Below are positions 21,304 through 27,291 of a stretch of 51,634 nucleotides of DNA, piece by piece; within the stretch, counting starts at the first letter, position 1; each line of letters starts with the position of its first letter. Source of the DNA: a virus; IMG/VR virus record IMGVR_UViG_3300005466_000012, positions 1 through 51,634 of that record. The stretch is one strand, 5' to 3'. A model generated the notes under the pieces. That model was not told the origin of the DNA and did no database searches. It saw nothing but the letters and a program-made list of their open reading frames with translations. The position numbers and the translations under genes are program-made.

Positions 21304-21374
21304 TGTCTCTCTCCATTGCGTAGCCATAGCGTGGCACAATGCCCGCTTTGATGGCAACTGCGTTTGACGGAAAT

Positions 21375-21384
21375 CCCACGTGGG
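21375..21384. other. 10-base palindrome in leader of the 367-aa gene
   Basis: CCCACGTGGG, a perfect palindrome in the 147-base gap between the 44-aa and 367-aa genes. No further gene is seen in that gap. Confidence 0.35.
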
Positions 21385-21425
21385 CGGCTATCCGCACCTA
21401 GGGGCCGTCTTGACGACGCACCTTC

Positions 21426-21454
21426 AAGGTAAGGGCTGACCTAGCCTAAGTCAA
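21426..21454 (-). promoter_or_regulatory. Weak promoter-like element
   Basis: Minus strand TTGACT, 17 bases, TACCTT. The -10 match is poor, but the left part (TTGACTTAGGCT) resembles the better promoter at 17585-17613 (TTGACTTAGTCT). It would transcribe the 367-aa gene with a leader of about 115 bases. Confidence 0.35.
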
Positions 21455-21585
21455 CCCAGCCAAATCACAGAAGCGTGATATTTGGTAACGAAAGCGTGAG
21501 CAGCAGCCTCATTTGGAACACAACTAGTAGTGATGGCTATTGTGTGACCATTAGGTAATACATGCTGTCTCATTACGGTTTCCAT
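21451..21585 (-). CDS. Small hypothetical protein, 44 aa
   Basis: Begins METVMRQHVLPNGHTIAITT. Beta-rich first half, then NEAAAHAFVTKYHASVIWLG. GGAAGGGAA precedes the ATG at 21585. It lies between the palindrome-rich region and the 367-aa gene. No family recognised. Confidence 0.6.
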   Translation of the reverse strand: METVMRQHVLPNGHTIAITTSCVPNEAAAHAFVTKYHASVIWLG

Positions 21586-21604
21586 TGTGTTCCCTTCCAA
21601 TGCG

Positions 21605-21700
21605 TTAGCGTATTGCTAATACGTAATGCCAGCATGCTACCATAAGGTATACCTTACACTGTTAGAGTCTTATACAGTATACCAGATGGCTGGCATGCCA
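21605..21700. promoter_or_regulatory. Palindrome-rich control element
   Basis: Contains TTAGC-GTATT-GCTAA (21605-21619), an 8-bp inverted repeat ATGCCAGC / GCTGGCAT (21626 and 21689), the perfect 14-base palindrome TAAGGTATACCTTA (21643-21656) and TGGCATGCCA (21691-21700). A minus-strand extended -10 (TGGTATACT) lies among them. Probable operator/promoter or origin for the genes to the left. Confidence 0.5.
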
Positions 21701-21710
21701 GAACCGATGT

Positions 21711-21726
21711 GGGGGGTCGGGGGGTC
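21711..21726 (+). repeat. Tandem GGGGGGTC repeat
   Basis: Two perfect adjacent copies of GGGGGGTC, marking the border between the AT-rich tiny-gene cluster and the palindrome-rich element. Could be a protein-binding or cleavage site; nothing decides. Confidence 0.5.
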
Positions 21727-21741
21727 AAGCGCGCCAATGAA

Positions 21742-21897
21742 TTACACCTCAAATTTATCTCGGAAAAATTTTATATCGTACAATTGGGTAGTTTGGTTAA
21801 ATTCTACAGCTTCTATTACATCTCCTGCCTTTAAAGGAACTTGAGTATAGATCGGATCTGTAGAATTATATTTATAAAATTGAACACTAAACATCAT
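21742..21897 (-). CDS. Small hypothetical protein, 51 aa
   Basis: Begins MMFSVQFYKYNSTDPIYTQV. Beta-rich, with a VPLKAGDVIEAVEFNQ segment like a small barrel. The ATG overlaps the TGA of the 33-aa gene (ATGA). It is the last gene of the coupled chain from the main leftward promoter. Function unknown. Confidence 0.6.
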   Translation of the reverse strand: MMFSVQFYKYNSTDPIYTQVPLKAGDVIEAVEFNQTTQLYDIKFFRDKFEV

Positions 21898-21995
21898 CTA
21901 AACAAATACTCCAATAAATCATAACATAAATACCAAAGACTACAGAAAAAGGAAAGTAATAATACCCAAGCTACTAACGCTTCTCCCTTAGTCAT
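21894..21995 (-). CDS. Tiny membrane protein, 33 aa
   Basis: Begins MTKGEALVAWVLLLSFFCSL; almost the whole protein is one membrane segment followed by a short YDLLEYLFR tail. The ATG overlaps the stop of the 28-aa gene and its stop overlaps the next start. The overlaps, not length, support it. Confidence 0.55.
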   Translation of the reverse strand: MTKGEALVAWVLLLSFFCSLWYLCYDLLEYLFR

Positions 21996-22078
21996 CTAGA
22001 GAAACTAGCCCATAAGAAATACAAAAGCACCAGAAACGCAATCACTGGTGCTATTATTGTCATTACATCGTCAATCAT
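21992..22078 (-). CDS. Tiny membrane protein, 28 aa
   Basis: Begins MIDDVMTIIAPVIAFLVLLY, a single membrane segment. It overlaps both neighbours by start/stop fusion. An 8-bp hairpin with a T-rich tail (22026-22052) lies inside it. Role unknown. Confidence 0.5.
   Translation of the reverse strand: MIDDVMTIIAPVIAFLVLLYFLWASFSR
22026..22052 (-). terminator. Possible intragenic attenuator
   Basis: 8-bp stem AGCACCAG / CTGGTGCT with an 11-base loop, followed on the minus strand by TTTTGTATTT. It is inside the 28-aa gene and could attenuate the early operon when that gene is not being translated. Confidence 0.4.
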
Positions 22079-22229
22079 TGTTACATATACTGCTAACTAT
22101 CTTACTAATAATCCAATAACCTGCAAGAAAGACTCCTACAGCACAAGCTACTACAAAAGTTCCAAAAGCTATGTCGTCTATTTGCTGAAAGACTTCAAAG
22201 ACATTGCTGAGGTGACTATAAATTTCCAT
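22071..22229 (-). CDS. Small membrane protein, 52 aa
   Basis: Begins MEIYSHLSNVFEVFQQIDDI, then one membrane segment (about 23-43). AGGAA lies 6 bases before the ATG at 22229. It overlaps the end of the 107-aa gene by 52 bases and the next start by a few. Predicted inner-membrane peptide of unknown role. Confidence 0.6.
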   Translation of the reverse strand: MEIYSHLSNVFEVFQQIDDIAFGTFVVACAVGVFLAGYWIISKIVSSICNND

Positions 22230-22501
22230 ATTTCATTCCTGTAAAGTATTGCAATAAACACTCCCACGAGTGCCAAAGTTGTTAAAAAAGGCAAAATGCC
22301 TGACGATTGGTTTAGAAGCTCACTCGTAAGTTTTATGTCTTCCCCGGTAGGTGGGTAGCTCCCTACTCCAGAAAACGCATCAGCGGCCTTCCTAGAGGCT
22401 TCTAGAGGCATCTCAGCATCGATGGAGGGTTCATATTCTGAAAAGAGTCCAGAAGGCCGGGGAACAGGCAGTGGAGTAGGGTTTATGAAGAAATCAGTCA
22501 T
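22178..22501 (-). CDS. Single-pass membrane protein, 107 aa
   Basis: Begins MTDFFINPTPLPVPRPSGLF. Proline-rich, polar first half, then a membrane segment near residues 68-88 (GILPFLTTLALVGVFIAILY) and a short basic end. ATG 22501 overlaps the upstream stop (ATGA), preferred over the ATG at 22513. Third gene after the main leftward promoter; function unknown. Confidence 0.65.
   Translation of the reverse strand: MTDFFINPTPLPVPRPSGLFSEYEPSIDAEMPLEASRKAADAFSGVGSYPPTGEDIKLTSELLNQSSGILPFLTTLALVGVFIAILYRNEIWKFIVTSAMSLKSFSK
22383..22430 (+). repeat. Imperfect repeat element, copy B
   Basis: Plus strand GGCCTTCCTAGAGGCTTCTA followed by GAGGCATCTCAGCATCGATGGAG, resembling minus-strand 16521-16568. 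It lies antisense within the 107-aa gene. Confidence 0.4.
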
Positions 22502-22695
22502 AGCGTAATCCATCTATCGGCTAGCAAACGTCTAAACACATATTGTGCCTCTGCATCACCACCCTCGAAGAAGTTATAACCTCCATACTGTCTTACAAAC
22601 TCATCTTCCTGAATCTGAGCTCTACGTTCATAATCGAACTCCTGAAGATCCTTCCCTGTGTACTTCTCGTATATTCCGTTTATTCTTTCGTTCAT
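22498..22695 (-). CDS. Hypothetical protein, 65 aa
   Basis: Begins MNERINGIYEKYTGKDLQEF. Acidic and helical, with no membrane segment. GAGGAAC precedes the ATG, which overlaps the stop of the 37-aa gene. Second gene of the early operon. Function unknown. Confidence 0.65.
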   Translation of the reverse strand: MNERINGIYEKYTGKDLQEFDYERRAQIQEDEFVRQYGGYNFFEGGDAEAQYVFRRLLADRWITL

Positions 22696-22805
22696 AGTTC
22701 CTCATGAAGGTCAATGCCCACTCTAGGGCGTCTAGTTGTTTTGTAGTTATTGTAGAATCCTTCGGTATCCCAGTAATATCTTTGTCCTTCAACAAACTCA
22801 TACAT
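22692..22805 (-). CDS. First leftward gene, 37 aa
   Basis: Begins MYEFVEGQRYYWDTEGFYNN. Aromatic-rich first half and basic centre (KTTRRPRVG). A strong AAAGGAG lies 6 bases before ATG 22805, and the main leftward promoter begins its RNA about 13 bases before the start codon. It should be the earliest phage protein made. Function unknown. Confidence 0.65.
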   Translation of the reverse strand: MYEFVEGQRYYWDTEGFYNNYKTTRRPRVGIDLHEEL

Positions 22806-22815
22806 ATAAAACTCC

Positions 22816-22845
22816 TTTACAAAGTCTATACTACTCCTGTATACT
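22816..22845 (+). promoter_or_regulatory. Main rightward promoter
   Basis: TTTACA (22816-22821), 18-base spacer, TATACT (22840-22845). The predicted start near 22852 leaves a leader of about 11 bases before ATG 22863. It overlaps the leftward promoter completely. Confidence 0.6.
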
Positions 22846-22853
22846 TATGTCAA
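22825..22853 (-). promoter_or_regulatory. Main leftward promoter
   Basis: Minus strand consensus TTGACA (22848-22853), ideal 17-base spacer, TATAGA (22825-22830). It feeds the early operon beginning at 22805 and is stronger by sequence than the overlapping rightward promoter. Confidence 0.75.
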
Positions 22854-22862
22854 GGAGAATTC

Positions 22863-23054
22863 ATGCAAATTCAAGACCTTGATTCAAAAAAGAATGTTGC
22901 TAGACAAGCAGCGACTCTAGAAGGACTAATAGACCAATTAGACCAAAGAGGACTCCTTGTCTTACAGGTCATGCTAGGACAACAGGCTATGAAGCTATTG
23001 TCAGAGAAGCATGTCACCGAAGTAACTAAACCCAAAGTACTAAAACCCGAATAA
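22863..23054 (+). CDS. First rightward gene, hypothetical, 63 aa
   Basis: Begins MQIQDLDSKKNVARQAATLE. Helical, possibly coiled coil (LEGLIDQLDQRGLLVLQVMLGQQAMKLL), with a basic Lys/Pro tail. AAGGAG lies 5 bases before the ATG at 22863. Longer upstream frames run through the promoter. Its place at the head of the late arm would suit a regulator or small terminase, but no motif supports either. Confidence 0.6.
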   Translation: MQIQDLDSKKNVARQAATLEGLIDQLDQRGLLVLQVMLGQQAMKLLSEKHVTEVTKPKVLKPE

Positions 23055-23062
23055 GGAATCCT

Positions 23063-23479
23063 ATGGCTATTTATAACAATCGTGAAGTTTGGATCATTGG
23101 CCCTACCGCTATGTCTACGACTCCCGAACAACTAACCGTCCGCTACAAGGATGGTACCCAAGAGAACGTCCCAACCGCCGGCATTCGTTTTACTGAAGAT
23201 GAGAAGAAAACCCTTATCAAGACTTATCCTAGCAAGTTTGATGGTGTGTCTACTATCAGTGAGGATGACATTACGGCTGTTCGCGTTGGCGTTGCTCCTG
23301 CGTATGACCCTGACTACAAAGTCCAAGCAGAAACTCAAGCGCGTGCTAAGATACAGCAAGAGGAAACTGCGAAACGAACTGAACAGGCTCGCAAAGAAGC
23401 TGACGAACGACTGAAGAAAGAGTTGTCTGCGTCTCCCAAGGATGCTCCCGTCGCTCCTGCTGAGAAAGTAAAGAAATGA
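23063..23479 (+). CDS. Hypothetical protein, 138 aa
   Basis: Begins MAIYNNREVWIIGPTAMSTT. N-terminal beta domain (EQLTVRYKDGTQENVPTAGIRFTEDEKK), then a long charged helix (about 85-125: VQAETQARAKIQQEETAKRT) likely coiled coil. AAGGA lies 7 bases before the ATG. Its stop overlaps the next ATG. Probably a minor structural or assembly protein; inferred from location. Confidence 0.65.
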   Translation: MAIYNNREVWIIGPTAMSTTPEQLTVRYKDGTQENVPTAGIRFTEDEKKTLIKTYPSKFDGVSTISEDDITAVRVGVAPAYDPDYKVQAETQARAKIQQEETAKRTEQARKEADERLKKELSASPKDAPVAPAEKVKK

Positions 23480-23616
23480 ACCAAGTCTGGCATTTCCTTA
23501 AACTAGCAGTCTCTGTCATCACTGGCGTCGCTGCTTGCGTGTGTCTATTCGTAGCAATGCCGTATGTTGTGCCGCTGTCTGCGGTCAGCATCGCATTCTC
23601 CCTGATGCCCGAGTAA
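23476..23616 (+). CDS. Small membrane protein, 46 aa
   Basis: Begins MNQVWHFLKLAVSVITGVAA; hydrophobic from about residue 7 to 43, enough for one long or two short membrane segments. The ATG overlaps the preceding stop (AAATGA). It is followed closely by another membrane protein; together they could act in membrane damage or lysis timing. Confidence 0.6.
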   Translation: MNQVWHFLKLAVSVITGVAACVCLFVAMPYVVPLSAVSIAFSLMPE

Positions 23617-23625
23617 CTCTATGTT

Positions 23626-23928
23626 ATGGACAAGATACCTGATGTAATTCTGGTCGGACTCTCCGTCGGCGTTTTCGTCGGCGGAACTGTCTGGGCACTC
23701 GCATGGTGGTTATCTGGTCAATTCTCCGAAATAAGGTCTTTTGTCTACCAACAAATGTCTAGAGTCGAGGTAAACATCCTAGACAAACTTGAATATCACG
23801 AGAAACATGATGATTCTCGTTTCGATGACCTCAACAAAGAACTGTGGGACATCAAGATTAGACTAGCATCTAAGAACATCAGGATCAAAGAGTTGGAAAG
23901 AAAAGGCGGAGTCAAGATTGATGAGTGA
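23626..23928 (+). CDS. Membrane-anchored coiled-coil protein, 100 aa
   Basis: A membrane segment near residues 8-29 (ILVGLSVGVFVGGTVWALAWWL) is followed by a charged helical domain (about 36-95: LDKLEYHEKHDDSRFDDLNK, ELWDIKIRLASKNIRIKELERK). The layout of N-terminal anchor plus periplasmic coiled coil is that of i-spanin/Rz-like or related envelope proteins. No outer-membrane partner was identified nearby, so the role stays open. Confidence 0.65.
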   Translation: MDKIPDVILVGLSVGVFVGGTVWALAWWLSGQFSEIRSFVYQQMSRVEVNILDKLEYHEKHDDSRFDDLNKELWDIKIRLASKNIRIKELERKGGVKIDE

Positions 23929-24272
23929 TGTCATTCTACGCAAATAATGGAAGTATGAACGTTACAGTAGTTGATGGGTCTGTATACACAGGTCTATACG
24001 CTCCTGACGGTTCTGTAAATGTAATTAAGAGTCCCGGAGGCACCTACGTAGGATTACACCATCCTTGTGGAGCTTTGTGGGTCACTCTCACTACGACTAC
24101 CCTTTCATCTCTTTTCGCCCCGGATGGTTCGTTATACGTCGACGACGTAAACAGCCCACCTCCTAAAAACACTGGTCAGCCGGTAACGGTGGTCTCGGGT
24201 ACACTACACCCGTCCGTCGGAACCTTGGGCTCTCCGATGGGCTTACTCCTAGCCCTCACATACGCAGCATAA
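23928..24272 (+). CDS. Small tail-associated protein with DGS repeats, 114 aa
   Basis: Begins MSFYANNGSMNVTVVDGSVY. Short repeats of the type (Y/F)APDGS(V/L)(N/Y)V and Y(T/V)GL(Y/H) recur at about residues 16-30, 40-48 and 62-70, implying a small repeated beta fold. The ATG overlaps the previous stop (TGATG). It lies at the head of the first fibre cluster, so a virion surface or tail role is likely. Confidence 0.6.
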   Translation: MSFYANNGSMNVTVVDGSVYTGLYAPDGSVNVIKSPGGTYVGLHHPCGALWVTLTTTTLSSLFAPDGSLYVDDVNSPPPKNTGQPVTVVSGTLHPSVGTLGSPMGLLLALTYAA

Positions 24273-24281
24273 GGATATATA

Positions 24282-25160
24282 ATGGCCGATACAGCCATCG
24301 CAATTACTGCTGGTGCGGGTACTAACGTTGATACCCGTACCGAAGCAACTAACGGAAATCATCGTCAAGTCGTCGTCCTCGGAGACCCCAACACCAACGC
24401 TGGTGTAGCTCCTGTCGACGGAACTACAGGACTTGCAGTCAACGTCACTAACGCAGCTCTGACGGTCAACTCTCACGCAGTCACCAACGCAGGTACATTT
24501 GCTGTCCAGAACAATGCAGCTACTCCTGCTGGAAACAACAATATCGGTGACGTCGATATCGTAACCGTACCTACAGATCCATTTGGTGCTAACGCCGATG
24601 CCGCGTCTGTCTCAGGTTCTATCTCTGCAAAGCTCCGAGCTATCGCTACTGCTATAGGCTCTACTGCTTGGGATCTAGGGATTGGTACTGGTGGTTCGCG
24701 TACCCAACGTGTCGCTATTGACAGTGCTCAAATTGCTGCGAATACAGCTCCAGGCACCGATGCTACGGCTCTTGTCGGTATCCAAGGCGCTGCGTCTATG
24801 TCTCCCATAGCCATCAAGTATGCTGATTCTGCCAACATAGTATCCGGTGCTATTACCACAGCTATGACGGGAACGACAAGTACTTCCCTCGTGGCAGCCC
24901 CAGGCGCTTCTCTCCGCAATTACATTACTACGATTGTTGTGTCTAATAGTCATGCAACCGTAGGCACTGACGTCATCATCCAAGATGGCAGCGGTGGTAC
25001 TACGCTTATGACTATCCCCGCAGCCGCTGTATACGGTGGTGCGGTCATCAATCTCCCCGTTCCTCTAAGACAGCCTACGACCAATACAGCTCTCTTCTGT
25101 GCAAACGTTACTACAGGTTCAAGCACTAAGGTTTCTGCAGTCGGCTTTAAAGCAGCATAA
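24282..25160 (+). CDS. Probable virion surface/tail protein, 292 aa
   Basis: Ala, Thr, Gly and Asn rich with very few charged residues, as in phage fibre or decoration proteins. The C-terminal region (SLRNYITTIVVSNSHATVGTDVIIQDG, LPVPLRQPTTNTALFCANVTTGSSTKVSAVGFKAA) is a beta-sandwich-like domain common at the end of phage structural proteins. AAGGA precedes the ATG. The next gene starts in its stop codon (TAATG). Confidence 0.7.
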   Translation: MADTAIAITAGAGTNVDTRTEATNGNHRQVVVLGDPNTNAGVAPVDGTTGLAVNVTNAALTVNSHAVTNAGTFAVQNNAATPAGNNNIGDVDIVTVPTDPFGANADAASVSGSISAKLRAIATAIGSTAWDLGIGTGGSRTQRVAIDSAQIAANTAPGTDATALVGIQGAASMSPIAIKYADSANIVSGAITTAMTGTTSTSLVAAPGASLRNYITTIVVSNSHATVGTDVIIQDGSGGTTLMTIPAAAVYGGAVINLPVPLRQPTTNTALFCANVTTGSSTKVSAVGFKAA

Positions 25161-26566
25161 TGGGAATTATACTTTCGTCCGCTAGTGGAGGCTCGGATCC
25201 GTTTGCTTCATTGGACGGTCGTTCCGGAGCAACAGGCGCGTCTCCGCAACTTCCTAATATTTTAAATACGTTTCATCCGTCAGGCCCTGCTGACGGCAGA
25301 TACTTCTGGCCCAGTACTTCAGCCTTTAAGAGTGCTACTGGAAACTATCAACAGCCTCAATGGCGTGTCGCTGGCGTAGACTATGCCGTAGGCTTGGTCT
25401 CTAACTGCACTGTCGATACTGGAACAGGCATCATTACTGAAGCTGGAAGTTCTCCAGTCAACGGACAGAAGAAGTCTCTAAGGACTGTCAACGGGGGAAG
25501 CCTCCCGACTGTCAATGGTTCTGGTATTTCTCAAGGTACATCTTACTTTATCGTCAATGCATCAGGGAGTACTTACAAGCTCTCTCTGACTAGTGGTGGT
25601 GCAGCAGTTACCTTCGGCGGCTCACCTTCTGGTGTAGTCGCTCTCAAAATGCCCTCTACGACGTTAATGCCTCCGGGCGTTACCAACGGCGGTGGAACAA
25701 TCTCCATCAACGGCAGTGCTAACGTCACTAACGGCTCTCAGTCCACGACAGCCCAAATCAATCTAATTGGATGGGATCTCGCAGAGCAGTACGTCTATTG
25801 TACGTATGGCAGCAATAAGACGGTCATACAGAATTGCTATTTCTCTAGCATCTCTTCAGGTACCGTCCCTCTCCAGACAGATCCTCCCTGTAACTCTTTG
25901 GATGTTCGCTATTGCGAGTTCAATAACGGTGGTGTTCAAAACACTGGATCCAGTTCTACAGGTGGTGTCAAGTACGTCATGTCCCTCCTAGGGGCCTCTG
26001 GCACGGTTGAATATAATTATATCTACAACGTTTCTACTGAAGTCATCGCTCATGCGTCAAACAGTACGATGCAATACAACCTCATCACAGATTGTGGATA
26101 CGGCGCAGATGTTGACCATCTTGAGATGATATCGGGTCAGCCCGGGTACAGTAACTACACGTTGAGGTTCAACACTTTCTATAACCCTCCTGCTACGGGC
26201 GGCTATCCGAAAGAAATGAACACAGGTATGATCTTCTTTCAAACCCCGGCCGCAGTTACTTCAACTAATATCGTCTGTGACAACAATACCATTATTGGCC
26301 TAGGACCTAACACTCACAGATCGTCTGACGGAGTTTCGAACCATCCTGCCTATAATATGGGCATTTACTTCACTACAGGTAATGGCGGTAGCTCTACGAA
26401 TAACTGCTTCGTACGTAATAACTATCTTAATAGCAGTTCTATGGAAACCCTCGGCCTCATGATTTTCTATGAAGGCGGAGGAGCAATTACCGGAATGACT
26501 ACTTCTGGGAATGTCAGTCTTGATACGGCTGCTACAGTCTCCCAAGGCGTAACAGGACCTCAATAA
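25160..26566 (+). CDS. Right-handed beta-helix tail protein, 468 aa
   Basis: From about residue 200 onward the sequence shows beta-helix rungs with asparagine ladders: TVIQNCYFSSIS, LDVRYCEFNNGG, GTVEYNYIYNVS, STMQYNLITDCG, YTLRFNTFYNPP, NIVCDNNTIIG and NCFVRNNYLNS. Such proteins bind or cut surface polysaccharide. No catalytic residues can be named by eye. It begins in the stop of the previous gene and precedes the terminase, so it belongs to the first receptor-binding cluster. Confidence 0.75.
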   Translation: MGIILSSASGGSDPFASLDGRSGATGASPQLPNILNTFHPSGPADGRYFWPSTSAFKSATGNYQQPQWRVAGVDYAVGLVSNCTVDTGTGIITEAGSSPVNGQKKSLRTVNGGSLPTVNGSGISQGTSYFIVNASGSTYKLSLTSGGAAVTFGGSPSGVVALKMPSTTLMPPGVTNGGGTISINGSANVTNGSQSTTAQINLIGWDLAEQYVYCTYGSNKTVIQNCYFSSISSGTVPLQTDPPCNSLDVRYCEFNNGGVQNTGSSSTGGVKYVMSLLGASGTVEYNYIYNVSTEVIAHASNSTMQYNLITDCGYGADVDHLEMISGQPGYSNYTLRFNTFYNPPATGGYPKEMNTGMIFFQTPAAVTSTNIVCDNNTIIGLGPNTHRSSDGVSNHPAYNMGIYFTTGNGGSSTNNCFVRNNYLNSSSMETLGLMIFYEGGGAITGMTTSGNVSLDTAATVSQGVTGPQ

Positions 26567-27291
26567 TGGCAGCACTATGGACAACTACTGGGCAAATACC
26601 ATTCCAGTCGCCTCTGGTCGATACCAGCTTTACTACTTCTAAGGGAGCAAACTCTATTGCCGCAGGCGATCTTCTTGTCATCGTAGCGGCTGTTGGCGAT
26701 GCTTCAGGAGCCTCAGGTGACCCAGGTTCCTTCAGCGTAGGTTCTAGTGGCTTCACAGCCGCTGTCAACCAGAACGCTGGTTCTGTAGGCAATAACCTTC
26801 GTGGTGGTCTTTTCTGGAAGATCGCAGGAGGCTCTGAAACCGGCGCTTATACGTTCTCATGGACTACCCCTGATCCTTGGGGATGGGCTATGATCAACTA
26901 TGGTCCGCATGCAAGCCCTGCAGATGCTGGCCCAGCGAGCACACCTAATGGCAGTTTCTCTTTCGTAACCTGCCCTGCTGTCTCCCCTACCAACTCTACT
27001 GACACAGTCATTGCAGCTATTACCGTCGTTGGTGGTGGTGCAAAGACCACGCCGTCTGGATACACCAGAGATATAACTCTGATTGATACCGGTACCTATG
27101 TTAATGAACCGAGTATGCATGTCGCCTCGAAACAACCCATCGGTGCAACAGGTTCTACCGGCGCTATTAACTGGGGTGCAGGTCCCGATACAGCCAACTC
27201 TTCTGTCTGCATGACCATTGCCTTTACACCTAATGGTGGTGGAGGCGGCGGAGCAACCCGACATAACATAGCGATGCTTGGTGTCGGATAA
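26566..27291 (+). CDS. Tail/fibre-type structural protein, 241 aa
   Basis: Begins MAALWTTTGQIPFQSPLVDT. Ser/Gly/Thr-rich beta-sandwich-type protein with aromatic strands (LFWKIAGGSETGAYTFSWTT) and a VCMTIAFTPNGGGGGG end. Low charge fits a virion surface role. It is coupled on both sides by TAATG overlaps and lies directly before terminase. Confidence 0.65.
   Translation: MAALWTTTGQIPFQSPLVDTSFTTSKGANSIAAGDLLVIVAAVGDASGASGDPGSFSVGSSGFTAAVNQNAGSVGNNLRGGLFWKIAGGSETGAYTFSWTTPDPWGWAMINYGPHASPADAGPASTPNGSFSFVTCPAVSPTNSTDTVIAAITVVGGGAKTTPSGYTRDITLIDTGTYVNEPSMHVASKQPIGATGSTGAINWGAGPDTANSSVCMTIAFTPNGGGGGGATRHNIAMLGVG

Noticed and set aside
21626-21844. 72-codon plus-strand frame
   Set aside because: Runs through the palindromes and the antisense of the 51-aa gene, with no ribosome site.
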